Shown one piece after another: positions 7,093 through 17,200 of a stretch of 28,279 bases of DNA. Below the pieces are notes generated by a model. The model worked only from the letters and a program-made list of their open reading frames with translations, made no database searches and was not told the DNA's origin. The stretch lies in NCBI GenBank assembly GCA_002423125.1, contig DIUW01000007.1:12339-40617 (forward strand), in the 5' to 3' direction. Position numbers and translations under genes: made by a program. This stretch comes from Legionellaceae bacterium UBA6148 (GTDB taxonomy: Bacteria; Pseudomonadota; Gammaproteobacteria; Legionellales; Legionellaceae). How positions within the stretch are numbered: position 1 is the first letter of the stretch; each line of letters opens with the position of its first letter.

Positions 7093-8244
7093 ATGAGTTA
7101 TTCTATACTGCGCACGGCCACTCTAGTAGCAATAGGGTTAAGCCTCTGTATTGGGAATATCGCCCACTCAACACCAATGAGTTTGCGTGATAAGATTGGT
7201 CAAATGCTGATTATTGGCTTTGAAGGAAGCCATGTTGATAAGCAATCAGCCATTATCAATACCATCCAAAAGGACAATATTGGCGGGGTTATTTTATTTG
7301 ACTATAATCCTAAAACAAAACAATTTGATAAAAATATTGAAAATCCTGAGCAAATACGTCAATTAAACACTCAGTTACAACAAGCCAACCAGCGCGCGCA
7401 ACACAAATATCACAGGCCATCATTACCATTACTTATTTCAATCGATTATGAAGGCGGTACAATCGGTACCCGATTAAACCAAAGCCAGGGATTTCCTGAA
7501 ACGTTTTCCGCTGCAAAAGTAAGCCAGATGAGTCTTAACGACGTAAATAAAGTAACAGAAACGATGGCGATAACGTTACAAAATGCCGGGTTTAATTTAA
7601 ATTTTGCACCGGTTGTTGATGTAAATGTCAATCCAGATAGCCCCATTATTGGCAAAGTAAACCGTAGTTTCTCAGAAAATCCTGATGAAGTGACAAAGTA
7701 CGCGATGATTTATTCCCAAGCCTATTTATCGCACAACGTTCAATGTGCTTATAAACATTTCCCTGGTCATGGCAGTGCAACGGGTGACTCCCATCTTGGC
7801 TTTGTTGACGTCAGTGACACATGGCAAGCGGAAGAACTTGAACCTTACGAACAATTATTAGGACAAGATCAAGCGTGCAACATGGTGATGACCGCGCATT
7901 TGGTGAATCGTCAACTCGATGAATCTGGACTTCCTGCTACCTTGTCACATAAAATACTCACCGGATTATTACGTGAGAAACTCAACTTTAAGGGGGTTAT
8001 CATCACCGATGATATGCAAATGAAGGCCATCAGTGACCATTATCCTCTTGATGAAGCGCTTACACTCGCGATAAATGCTGGCGCAGACATGATGATATTC
8101 GGTAATCAATTATCCGATGAGCCACAAGATCCCGAAGAGCTGATTGATATCATTGAATCAAAAGTACGATCTGGCGAGATTAGCGAGCAACGCATTAATG
8201 AAGCATATCGACATATTCGAGCAATGAAGGAAACTATCCAGTGA
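7093..8244 (+). CDS. Exported family 3 glycoside hydrolase (beta-N-acetylhexosaminidase, NagZ-like)
   Basis: The 383-residue protein starts with a signal peptide (about residues 1-26, core TLVAIGLSLCIGNIA, likely cleaved after AHS). The rest is a GH3 catalytic domain: KIGQMLIIGFEG, LPLLISIDYEGG (111-122), FAPVVDVN, KHFPGHGSATGDSH (221-234) and VIITDDMQM (302-310). The KHFPGHG...DSH loop is the hallmark of the NagZ branch, whose His-Asp pair serves as general acid/base; Asp306 of TDDM is the likely nucleophile. NagZ proteins of Gram-negatives are normally cytoplasmic and about 340 residues, so the export signal is notable: this enzyme should act in the periplasm or outside, on GlcNAc-MurNAc or chitin-like substrates. 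It has its own promoter and ends seven bases from the convergent GIY-YIG gene. The exact substrate is not determinable here. Confidence 0.88.
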   Translation: MSYSILRTATLVAIGLSLCIGNIAHSTPMSLRDKIGQMLIIGFEGSHVDKQSAIINTIQKDNIGGVILFDYNPKTKQFDKNIENPEQIRQLNTQLQQANQRAQHKYHRPSLPLLISIDYEGGTIGTRLNQSQGFPETFSAAKVSQMSLNDVNKVTETMAITLQNAGFNLNFAPVVDVNVNPDSPIIGKVNRSFSENPDEVTKYAMIYSQAYLSHNVQCAYKHFPGHGSATGDSHLGFVDVSDTWQAEELEPYEQLLGQDQACNMVMTAHLVNRQLDESGLPATLSHKILTGLLREKLNFKGVIITDDMQMKAISDHYPLDEALTLAINAGADMMIFGNQLSDEPQDPEELIDIIESKVRSGEISEQRINEAYRHIRAMKETIQ

Positions 8245-8251
8245 ACGTGTT

Positions 8252-8590
8252 TCAACCATCAAGCAAGCGACTCATCTCATTAGATGTCTTTCGAGAGATG
8301 GCGTTTCGTGCATAACCATCATCAAGAATCGATGGACAAGCAATCAATTTTTCTTTTTCAGCACGAGACAATGTTTTAATATAACGCTCTATTTGCATTG
8401 CCAACGCCTTCGAACCATCAATTTGCCAGGCTTGCGCAATCCCTGTAGGCTTAAAACTACGCGTATATTTACATTTTCCTGTGCCATTCACATGCGATTC
8501 GTAACGACGTTGTAGATCATTTGTATAACCGGTGTAATACGTATTATTCTCACAACGCAGTATATAAACCCAATAACACGCTTCCCCCAT
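8252..8590 (-). CDS. GIY-YIG domain protein (UPF0213/YhbQ-like)
   Basis: A 112-residue small protein consisting of one GIY-YIG nuclease-like domain. WVYILRC (7-13) and YYTGYTND (18-25) give the two short signature strands, RR at 28-29 and H33 follow, KYTR (41-44) is typical of the UPF0213 group, and Glu68 in MQIERYIK is the expected metal-binding glutamate. Family members are small stand-alone proteins with poorly defined DNA-related roles. The gene starts 12 bases after the lptD stop, with AGGAG nine bases before its ATG, so it is probably co-transcribed with lptD. The C-terminal 20 residues or so extend beyond the usual domain. Confidence 0.88.
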   Translation of the reverse strand: MGEACYWVYILRCENNTYYTGYTNDLQRRYESHVNGTGKCKYTRSFKPTGIAQAWQIDGSKALAMQIERYIKTLSRAEKEKLIACPSILDDGYARNAISRKTSNEMSRLLDG

Positions 8591-8602
8591 CCTGTCATGC
8601 TC

Positions 8603-11131
8603 CTATTTAAACAAATCTTTAAATCCTGGCAAATAACTCCGGAGAATACTGGATGGATCACTGCTCGCAACGGTTCCTAAGCCTTTCAACAAGACTTGAA
8701 AGTACACGTTGTTATTGTATTGTGGTCGAAAGCTGTCCGGATCCAAACTCATAAACGTTCGCCCACCCATTAAACGTGCAGCCCAGCAACAATTTTCATA
8801 TTGCATCCCCAAGACACCCAGCATGCCATATCCCTTGCTGATGTTATAACTGTATATACCAAGACCACTCCAACGATCCGTGATCGGTGTTGCATACGCT
8901 ACCGTTGCTTGATGGAGCGCTGTGTTTTGCACGCCGCCACGAGCGGATGGCAATAAATTTCCATCCACAAGATAGGTATAACCAAACGTCAGTACACGAT
9001 TTTCTCGTGGTTGGTAATGAAAATTCAGATTGCCGTTATTGGTCGCGTGTGTAAACGTATCCCAAACATAATCAGCGGTTGTGAGTAACACCGAATTAAT
9101 TCGATAAATGCCATGCGATGCAATGGGCGATGTATCGGCAATCGGTGACAAATATCCCAGCATGAGTGGGCTATCGATGCATGGAGCGTCCTCACGATAA
9201 CACAGCTTGACACGTCGGTTTGCAAAATATCTAATTTGCCCAACACTGAGACTTGCTTTTTCCTTTCCATTATTATCCGTTATCCAACGTGATGTCACCG
9301 CATAGGACAATTGGTTCGCATCACCAATCCTATCAAAACCCGAAAATCGATTGGTTCGAAAGAGCTGCTCCGTATTAAAAATCATATACCCTGAGTCGTA
9401 TACTGGCACTGGCGTTTGATCATGATAAGGCACCATCAAATAAAACAAGCGAGGTTCCAATGTCTGGGTATAAGCGCCCTGCTCTCGTTCAAACGACAAC
9501 CCACTATCTAGACTGTATTGGGGAATTGTTCGATTAAATGATTGCCCCGTCAACTGGGGTCCGTAGTATACGTCATAATAATTTTCAACCAACGACACAG
9601 ACGGCGTAATATAGCCCCACGGCTTCATTTCGGGCAACGACAACGTAGGATTCAGATGATAGCGCGGTCCTTGAGGAAGAGTCAGCCCATCAAACGGTGC
9701 ATTGCTAGACGGAAAATGGTAATAATCAAATTGCCCTTGCAAGTTCAGATTAGCACCCATGGGTAATTCATAATAAGAACCTTGCGCGAGTAATTGAGGT
9801 AGTCGCTCATAAATATTTGCAACCGGCGCTTGATTCACCGGATGAAGTGTTTGATAACTTTGGACCATCCCACGGAGTAGCCAATGATCCGTTGTATAGG
9901 TCAGATCGCCTTGTCGTAATAATTGATTTTCAGTCAAAATAGCAAGATTGCTGCTAAAATCCTGTTGATAGTAAGAGTCTGACACTTGTTGAAAGTTAAT
10001 GCCCATCGTTAAATGAGGTGCGAGCATTGTCGTATCACGTAAAAACAACGACCATCGGTTTGTTGAGACATCATCGAGTTGCGGAAATTCTTGACGATTA
10101 TTCGCTAAAAATTGACCGAAGGCTCGATCTTGAGGAAGTATATTTCCGCTAAAAATACCTAATGAATGATTGGTCAAATACCGAAATTTCCCCCCTATCA
10201 TCGTCCCTCGCAATGTGTACTCATGCGGTGTTATGACGGCATCATAATTAGGCGCAATATTCCAATAATAAGGCAATGCTGTATCGAATCCGCCAATATT
10301 CGTATAACCAAATAAGGGCATTAAAAATCCGGATTTTCTCGCATTTGAGGTTGGGAAAGTGAGATAAGGTGTATACATCACGGGCAACGGTCCAACACGC
10401 AACGTTGCATTTTTCGCAACTCCGACCGATTTCGTTGTATCGAGTTTGATTTCTTGTGCCTCAATATGCCAAGATTCGCGCTCGGGGGGGCAAGTACTGT
10501 ACGTTGCTCGACCTAAACGAAGATTTTTATTCGCAAGCCGTTCAATAAAACTCGCACGTCCCCAAGCCGGTAATGAGGTAACCTTTTTTTGATTCTGACT
10601 CATATTAAATCGATATAAAACGTCTTCAACTAGGCCCGATTTATCTTCAGGATTCAGAGTTGCCTTGCGCGCAATCATCATTCGATTGGGTTCAAGAAAC
10701 CGTACTTCACCTAACAACTCGATTTTGGTTACTTGATTTTTTTTGGCATCACGATAAACGTAAGCTGTTTGAGCAGTCACAACGTGCTCGGCTTGACGAA
10801 CTTCGACATTTCCAGATAGACGAGAACGCCCTTCGGCATAAAACGACACGCTATCGGCTTGAATATGAACGCCTTCAGCCTCAGTCAACGCGGGTACAGT
10901 AATGGGGGTATATGATCCGCGACAGGTAGGCATCGTTGTGTCATTTTCCCATGCTAAACATTGGGAAAGTCTGAGACGATCGGAGGAGGATAGCTCAACG
11001 TCTCGTGCAATAACGCAAGCAAGCACGGGTTCAATATCCTCTGTTGCCGCATGCAATACTGAATAACTTGCAACAAACAAAATTAATGCCAAACCACTCA
11101 AGGTGTAATAAAGTCGGATATTCAATGCCAC
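8603..11131 (-). CDS. lptD: LPS-assembly outer-membrane protein LptD
   Basis: LptD forms the outer-membrane beta-barrel that, plugged by lipoprotein LptE, inserts lipopolysaccharide into the outer leaflet. The 842-residue product has a signal peptide (about 1-28, LSGLALILFVASYSVLHA), an N-terminal OstA-type jellyroll (about 85-165, with IQADSVSFYAEG and GNVEV), and a long barrel ending in aromatic/hydrophobic strands. The cysteines needed for the family's disulfides are there: N-terminal Cys39, Cys58 and Cys70, Cys214 in the conserved YSTCPP motif, and the CC pair at 781-782 in YENCCWAARL. The start is GTG at 11131, supported by AAGG six bases upstream. It is divergent from amgK-murU, as I recall in Pseudomonas, but the usual downstream surA is missing; a GIY-YIG gene follows instead. 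Confidence 0.95.
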   Translation of the reverse strand: MALNIRLYYTLSGLALILFVASYSVLHAATEDIEPVLACVIARDVELSSSDRLRLSQCLAWENDTTMPTCRGSYTPITVPALTEAEGVHIQADSVSFYAEGRSRLSGNVEVRQAEHVVTAQTAYVYRDAKKNQVTKIELLGEVRFLEPNRMMIARKATLNPEDKSGLVEDVLYRFNMSQNQKKVTSLPAWGRASFIERLANKNLRLGRATYSTCPPERESWHIEAQEIKLDTTKSVGVAKNATLRVGPLPVMYTPYLTFPTSNARKSGFLMPLFGYTNIGGFDTALPYYWNIAPNYDAVITPHEYTLRGTMIGGKFRYLTNHSLGIFSGNILPQDRAFGQFLANNRQEFPQLDDVSTNRWSLFLRDTTMLAPHLTMGINFQQVSDSYYQQDFSSNLAILTENQLLRQGDLTYTTDHWLLRGMVQSYQTLHPVNQAPVANIYERLPQLLAQGSYYELPMGANLNLQGQFDYYHFPSSNAPFDGLTLPQGPRYHLNPTLSLPEMKPWGYITPSVSLVENYYDVYYGPQLTGQSFNRTIPQYSLDSGLSFEREQGAYTQTLEPRLFYLMVPYHDQTPVPVYDSGYMIFNTEQLFRTNRFSGFDRIGDANQLSYAVTSRWITDNNGKEKASLSVGQIRYFANRRVKLCYREDAPCIDSPLMLGYLSPIADTSPIASHGIYRINSVLLTTADYVWDTFTHATNNGNLNFHYQPRENRVLTFGYTYLVDGNLLPSARGGVQNTALHQATVAYATPITDRWSGLGIYSYNISKGYGMLGVLGMQYENCCWAARLMGGRTFMSLDPDSFRPQYNNNVYFQVLLKGLGTVASSDPSSILRSYLPGFKDLFK

Positions 11132-11150
11132 AAAAATACCTTATAATACA

Positions 11151-11166
11151 ATACTTCGTGAAGTAT
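11151..11166. promoter_or_regulatory. 16-base palindrome in the lptD/amgK divergent intergenic region
   Basis: ATACTTC and GAAGTAT form perfect 7-base arms around a GT centre. The site lies in the 74-base gap between the divergent lptD and amgK starts and would overlap or abut both promoters. It could bind a dimeric regulator or be a short RNA hairpin. Function is inferred only from position and symmetry. Confidence 0.4.
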
Positions 11167-11205
11167 ATTAAACAAACTAGACTCCTCGTTAATAGGGAGT
11201 GCTAA

Positions 11206-12234
11206 ATGGTGACAACAATACAGGCCGGAAAGTATATCATGCAGACACGACACAACGCACTGAACGAATGGCTTCAAATTCAGCTTAATCAGAATTCATT
11301 CACCTTAACACCCTTAGCCGGAGACGCAAGCTTTCGTCGTTATCTTCGTCTATCCTCTGGCAAGGTGACAAGAATCGTGATGGATGCTCCGCCGGAAAAA
11401 GAAAATATACTCCCGTTTATCAGTGTCAATCAAACATTACAATCCATGGGCGTTCGCACTCCAGTCATTCATGCCGCTGATCTCAAACAGGGGTTCATCT
11501 TATTGGATGACTTAGGCGATCATCTTTTGCTCAACACCCTCACACAAAGTAATCAAGATCATTTATACCGCAGTGCACTCAAAACCTTAATTCACATACA
11601 GCAATGTCCAATTGCATCCATTCCGGTATTTGATAAAGCGCATATGTTAAAAGAAATTGCATTGTTTCACGACTGGTTTTTAAAGAGATATTTAGAACTA
11701 ACACTGACAGCAGAAGAAGACCACATTTTAAACTCAACCTTTCATGCTCTCACCGACCATCTCACCAATCAGCCACACGTATTTATCCACCGCGACTACC
11801 ATTCTCGCAATCTGATGGTTATTGAGGGAAATACGCCTTCCCAACTCGGCGTAATTGACTTTCAAGATGCAATGTATGGCCCAATAACCTATGATGTAGC
11901 GTCTCTTTTAAAAGATTGCTACACCAAACTACCTCAAGCAGCCTATGATCATTATCTGGAATTTTTCCATCAGCACCAACCATTAGTACAACAATGGTCC
12001 ATGCAAACCATGAGGAATGAGGTTGATTTTTGCGGATTACAACGACATTTAAAAGTATTAGGCATATTCTGCCGTCTTGCTTTGCGTGACAATAAACCGA
12101 ATTATTTGGGCGATTTACCGCTTACCATGGATTACACCATAACGTGCTTAAAACGACATACAACGTTTGCACCATTTCTTCAGTTCATGGAAAAGCGCGT
12201 TCTACCACAGTTTAAGGAAATGTCTCACGCATGA
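11206..12234 (+). CDS. amgK: Anomeric MurNAc/GlcNAc kinase (aminoglycoside phosphotransferase fold)
   Basis: AmgK phosphorylates the anomeric carbon of N-acetylmuramic acid (and GlcNAc), giving the 1-phosphate used by MurU to make UDP-MurNAc, a fosfomycin-bypassing recycling route known from Pseudomonas. The 342-residue product shows the phosphotransferase fold: PLAGDASFRRYLRL (36-49) as the phosphate-binding region, FIHRDYHSRNLM (193-204) with catalytic Asp197 and Asn202, and GVIDFQDAMYGPITYDVASL (215-234) with the metal-binding Asp218. ATG 11206 has AGGGAG six bases upstream; ATG 11239 (MQTRHNALNEW) is an alternative that fits the family's usual start better. It overlaps murU by ATGA and is divergent from lptD; this arrangement supports the AmgK assignment over a generic kinase. 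Confidence 0.88.
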   Translation: MVTTIQAGKYIMQTRHNALNEWLQIQLNQNSFTLTPLAGDASFRRYLRLSSGKVTRIVMDAPPEKENILPFISVNQTLQSMGVRTPVIHAADLKQGFILLDDLGDHLLLNTLTQSNQDHLYRSALKTLIHIQQCPIASIPVFDKAHMLKEIALFHDWFLKRYLELTLTAEEDHILNSTFHALTDHLTNQPHVFIHRDYHSRNLMVIEGNTPSQLGVIDFQDAMYGPITYDVASLLKDCYTKLPQAAYDHYLEFFHQHQPLVQQWSMQTMRNEVDFCGLQRHLKVLGIFCRLALRDNKPNYLGDLPLTMDYTITCLKRHTTFAPFLQFMEKRVLPQFKEMSHA

Positions 12235-12890
12235 AAACAGCCATGATTTTAGCTGCCGGCCGAGGAGAGCGCTTAAGACCATTAACCGACACTTTACCCA
12301 AGGCACTTTGCACAATTCATGGTATTCCTTTAATCGAATACCATGTCAATCACTTAGCAACCGCCGGCTTTAAAACCATTGTCATTAATCATGCCTATTT
12401 GGGTAGTGAAATTAGAAGCCGATTAAAAAATGGCGCTCGCTGGAATATCAATATCCTCTATTCAGCAGAACCGCCTGGTGGGCTCGAAACAGGAGGGGGA
12501 ATCGTTCATGCATTGCAACAGCTCGGAGATGAGCCCTTTGTCACCGTCAATGCCGATATTTTCACCGATTTCGACTTTTCAACATTATCTCTCGCAGATC
12601 AGCATTTAGCTCATCTGGTTTTAGTCAAGCAACCCTCATATTATGCACACGCAGATTTTGGAATATCAGAAGATGGTTTATTAAGTAATCACGAAAAACA
12701 ATTTACCTTTTCTGGAATTGCCTGTTATAGGCCGCAGTTACTCGCCAACATACAACCAGGGCGTTTCTCAATGACACCGATTATTCGACAAGCCGCAGAT
12801 TCTCAACGTGTCAGCTGTAACATTCACCAAGGCTATTGGAATGATATCGGAACGCCAGAGCGACTCGCGCTAGTCAATGGCTTTTTCTAG
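12231..12890 (+). CDS. murU: MurNAc-1-phosphate uridylyltransferase
   Basis: MurU transfers UMP from UTP to MurNAc-alpha-1-phosphate, producing UDP-MurNAc for cell-wall synthesis. The 219-residue protein is a compact sugar nucleotidyltransferase: MILAAGRGERLRPLTDTLPK (5-24) is the nucleotide-binding G-x-G-x-R signature with the conserved Lys24, followed by GGGI near 90 and VTVNADIFTDFDF with the metal-binding Asp. The length matches MurU rather than the longer GlmU or RfbA types. The start overlaps the amgK stop (ATGA, 12231-12234). The last 21 bases overlap the end of mpl on the other strand. Confidence 0.88.
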   Translation: MKTAMILAAGRGERLRPLTDTLPKALCTIHGIPLIEYHVNHLATAGFKTIVINHAYLGSEIRSRLKNGARWNINILYSAEPPGGLETGGGIVHALQQLGDEPFVTVNADIFTDFDFSTLSLADQHLAHLVLVKQPSYYAHADFGISEDGLLSNHEKQFTFSGIACYRPQLLANIQPGRFSMTPIIRQAADSQRVSCNIHQGYWNDIGTPERLALVNGFF

Positions 12891-14234
12891 GATTTTATCT
12901 GCTAGGCGTTGATGAATATTCTCAAACCCTCGATTACTCATGACTAAAACAGCATCTCCAGATTGTACTGTTTTCGCCACAGCATCGACTATTGAGGAGG
13001 TTTGAGGATGTAACTCATGCGGAAATGACCATGTTTTAGAAACATCCGCCAAACTGAATGCCTCAGGACTGAGTAAATAGGCGCCATCAACTCCCGACAA
13101 GGCCGCATTCATTCTGTCCTTATGGACACCACTACGCATGGTGTACGATGCGAATTCGAGGACAACAAAAATACGCTTGTGACGTCCACTCTGTTTTAAA
13201 GCATCAATGGTTTTTGTAATTGCTGTTGGGTGATGAGCAAAATCATCATAAATTGTCACACCATGCGGATTCGATTTGACCTCAAGTCGTCGCTTAACTG
13301 GGGTAAATTTTTCCAGTGCTTTTGCAGCAACCGCAGGCGAAACGCCCGCATGAGTACTGGCGGCTAGTGCAGCTAAACCGTTTTCAACGTTAAATCGACC
13401 AATTAAAGACCAATTAATGTCAGCAACGACTTTTCCCTGATACCACACTCGAAACGATCGACCGCATTCATCCAGTAACTCAGCACGCCAGGTTGACTCT
13501 CCATCGAACGCCAACTCTTCAAGACCACAAAAATGACCGCGCTCCCAGACTTCATTCAATGCCGCATCATCACGTGGTTTAATCACCGTACCTTGTGGCG
13601 GAATCGTCCTTAAAAAATAACTAAATTGCAATTGAATCGCAGGGAGATTCTCATAAATATCCGCATGATCAAATTCTAAATTATTGAGAATCGCAACGTC
13701 CGGACGATAATGTATGAATTTAGGGCGTTTATCAAAATAAGCACTATCATATTCATCTGCTTCGATGACAAAACAATCCCCTTTTCCTAAGTGTGCGCTC
13801 GTATTAAAATCAGTTGCCACACCGCCAATCAAATAAGCCGGATCAAGCCCTGCTTGTGTCAAAATAAAAGCAAGCATCGATGTTGTCGTTGTTTTACCAT
13901 GAGTCCCGGAAACCGCAAATACACGATATCGAGGCAAAATATGCTCCGCTAGCCATTGAGGGCCGGAGGTATAGGGCTTTTTTGCCTTCAAAATGGCTTC
14001 AAGAACCGGCACACCACGTTTGATGCTATTGCCGACGACAATATAATCTGCTTTTAAGGCCTGAGTGGTGTCTTCATAACCCTCGGTCCAAGCGATTTCC
14101 TTCGCCTTCAACAAATCACTCACTGGAGGATAGCAATTAGCATCACTCCCCGTCACATGATGCCCATCTTCCCGCGCCAATAAGGCTAACGCACTCATGA
14201 ACGTACCGCCAATGCCTAAAATATGTAAATGCAT
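12870..14234 (-). CDS. mpl: UDP-MurNAc:L-Ala-gamma-D-Glu-meso-Dap ligase Mpl
   Basis: Mpl attaches the recycled tripeptide L-Ala-gamma-D-Glu-meso-diaminopimelate to UDP-MurNAc with ATP, in the cytoplasm. The 454-residue product begins MHLHILGIGGTFMSALALLA, nearly the Mpl family start, then SDANCYPP, GTHGKTTT (P-loop of Mur ligases, about 110-117), FVIEADEYDSAYFDKRPKF (a typical Mpl stretch), LNNLEFDHADIY and YDDFAHHPTAI. An upstream GTG at 14243 is possible, but ATG 14234 has the better spacing from a GAGAGAG ribosome binding site and the family start. It is probably last in the ftsK-lolA-yhdP-mpl unit, 36 bases after yhdP, and is tail-to-tail with murU, which makes its UDP-MurNAc substrate. 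Confidence 0.93.
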   Translation of the reverse strand: MHLHILGIGGTFMSALALLAREDGHHVTGSDANCYPPVSDLLKAKEIAWTEGYEDTTQALKADYIVVGNSIKRGVPVLEAILKAKKPYTSGPQWLAEHILPRYRVFAVSGTHGKTTTTSMLAFILTQAGLDPAYLIGGVATDFNTSAHLGKGDCFVIEADEYDSAYFDKRPKFIHYRPDVAILNNLEFDHADIYENLPAIQLQFSYFLRTIPPQGTVIKPRDDAALNEVWERGHFCGLEELAFDGESTWRAELLDECGRSFRVWYQGKVVADINWSLIGRFNVENGLAALAASTHAGVSPAVAAKALEKFTPVKRRLEVKSNPHGVTIYDDFAHHPTAITKTIDALKQSGRHKRIFVVLEFASYTMRSGVHKDRMNAALSGVDGAYLLSPEAFSLADVSKTWSFPHELHPQTSSIVDAVAKTVQSGDAVLVMSNRGFENIHQRLADKILEKAID

Positions 14235-14270
14235 GTTCCACACTCTCTCTGATTGAACTGATTTATAAAC

Positions 14271-17200
14271 CTACGGCTTCACTCGCTTCTTGAAAATATT
14301 TAACTGCACAACGGCAGGATCCGTCCAAGGGCCGGAGACTTTATATGTATATCCGGTCACTTTCAGCATGCTTTTATTTATAATTTTAATCGCTACCCAC
14401 GTTGCAACGCCTGCAATAGGCCCAATTGGCCCACCCGCAATGGTCGCGACAATAGGAAGACTTGCCATGATATGCGGAGATACAAAAATATCAAGAAAAC
14501 ACAACTGTTTAACCACATCCAGATTGCCTTTCATACTCACAAGAGCGACAGGACCATCCATCTCACTGTCTTGGGTACTCATGATTCCTTGCTTCAATTG
14601 AAAGTTGCCCTTGAACTGATCAAAGCTATAACCACCTTTAGCTAAATCACTAAAATCAAGCGATAATCGTCGTGGTATCGTTTGCAAACTGAAAATACTC
14701 AACAATTTACCCAAGCCCAATTTTTCCTCGGTTGCAGAACCTAAATTAGTGATCCGCCCATTTTTAATGAGCACTTGAAGTTGACCGGTGACCTTACCCA
14801 ATGAAAAATTAGTAATCCCGCCCGGCCATCCGCCCGTAAAAGACACCGCTCCTTTATTGGTAAAGACCGTCGGCTTAATATGCCATCGATCAAGGCTTTT
14901 TCCCAAGTCACTAACGGTCAAATACGCTTCTACATCAGTCCGATCGGTTGTATTTTCCTTAATCCAATTGCCTTTGATATTCAATTCATATGAGGGAGAA
15001 GTCACCTTACATGATTCAATCTGAACATTTGTTTTCGTACTTTTGCTATCTAAAGTAACCTGCCCTACATCAACATCACCGTAAATGAATTTTTGAACCT
15101 TCAAATGAAGGTTAGGAATAGCTTCTGGCGTTATATTATCCGTATTCAGACTGGTTGAATCCACCACATTATCAAGATGAAAATATGCAATCTGACCGCT
15201 TAGTGTGTTGGTGGATTGCTTGTATCGAACATCTGCAGAAAGGTCTTTCTGCTTAATCAAAAAAGACCATTCGTTTTTATCTAATGGCGCTGCTTGCAGA
15301 TCCACACCAGCGTAATTAATATGACAACGTATTTCTTTTTTATCGTTAAAATCAATGTTAGCGGTGATAGGCATCACGACATTGGCGGATTTACCTAATG
15401 GTTTAGGTAAATCCACGCTCACTCCCTGCAGTGATGAATGGAGATTGAGAGTGTCCCAATCGGTCGCATCATCAGAAAGGGTTAACAGACCATCAAGATT
15501 CAATGAGCCCTTCATCACGCTCAAAGCAGGTAATTTAAGAGTACGACTCAACTCATCCATCATCGTGTGACCCTTAATCGTGACCTGTGTTGCAGGCTTT
15601 GGTTTGTTGATTGATTCAAAATGTAACGAAAGTGGCCCACCCGCTAAGGTCGTGGTCACAGTACTGTCAAGAATGCCCGTTTGGTTAAAGGCCACCAATC
15701 CAGTCAAATTTTCAAGTTCTAAAGCATTTTCTCCGCCATGGAATACAATCTGGTTATCTGCAAACGTAATCTCGCCCTGCGTGAGCACCTCATCATTTTC
15801 AGGATAGAGCGGGACCTCTACTTTTAGGTCGAGCCCAAGCAAGCCACGAAGATCCAATGCGTTGAGCCTAGACAATTTTTCACCTAAGGGCATCGCAAAT
15901 ACAGTGGCTAATATTTTTTCTGCCTCCGCATTTATTTTTCCATGAAGAAGTAGTGTTTCATAATCAAGACCAATATCATCGATACGCAAATTCATATTAT
16001 CAATCACAACACCATTTAAATTAGCATGTTGTATGTCAACATTCAGATCACGCTTATCAACATGCAAATAGGCATCAATTGCGCGCGCTAACGGCCATTT
16101 AGGAGCAATCAAGAGATCAACCCCTGTTAAATAAGTCAATATTGAAAATTCACCCGGGGTTTGATCAAATGGAAAATCTGCCATTTTTCCATCAATCGTC
16201 ATCTGACCACTGGCTTTGGTTATTTTTTTAATGTTTTGCTTTAGCCATTGAGTTAATTTTTTCTTCAGCGAGGATGATGGAATGTATTGTAGCCATTTTT
16301 CCCCATGACTCATTGAAAATTGGCTCACTAAATGCACGTGACTGGAAGAGAAATGCTCCAGATCATCCAAAAAACCGCCGGCAGTTAGTGTCAAATCCTG
16401 ATTTTGTAACACAAGATTTTCAAGACTAAGCTGTATCCCTTGATTCAGTGGTTTCCATGCGATTGAGGTATTCATTCGTGAGAGCATAATCGATGGTTGT
16501 TGGTGTGGTTTAATAAATGTATTATGGCTATCTAATTCAAAGCGACCTTCACGAGGCTGCCAATGGATAACCCCTGTTAAACCAGATACGGCAGGAATAT
16601 GACCAAACCCCTCCCATCCAAGATCAGTAAAGCCCATTAAAACATAATCGGGCACCTTCTTCTTGATATTGAACTCTGCATCATATAATTGACCGCTAGG
16701 CTTCATTTCTAGAATAGGTTTGAAGAGCTCAGGCCATGGAAGATCCATCGCCAATAGAGGGGTTAATAGTATATGTTTGACATAAATTCTGTCAGACTGA
16801 GATAACTCATTGTGATGTATGAAAAATGAATTTTCAGGCCATTGTGTACCATCCATGTCAAGTTGAACATGAGAACCGTTGATCTCCCATCCCTTTTTTG
16901 TATTTTTCCATCCCAAATTCATGCTGCCAGAGGGTATCTTGTAAAGTTCTGCCCTATCCTCACGATTCAAAACAAGATGACTAACGTGTATTGTTCCTTC
17001 GCTTTCCATCACTTCACCGTGTTTAATATCCAACCAAAGCGAAGCATTAACGCGCCCATCTTCCACTTTCACTGGAAGATGGGGTAAAAAACCCTGCCAC
17101 TGTTCCGGTGTAAGTGATTCAACCGTCAGGTGAATTTGGCCATTGGTTTGATCAAACACCCGAGGATTCAATTCAAGATCAGCAAATATTGACAATTGTG

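Noticed and set aside
8488..8670. A 60-codon minus-strand frame overlapping the lptD end and the GIY-YIG start
   Set aside because: It overlaps two well-supported genes in another frame and resembles nothing.
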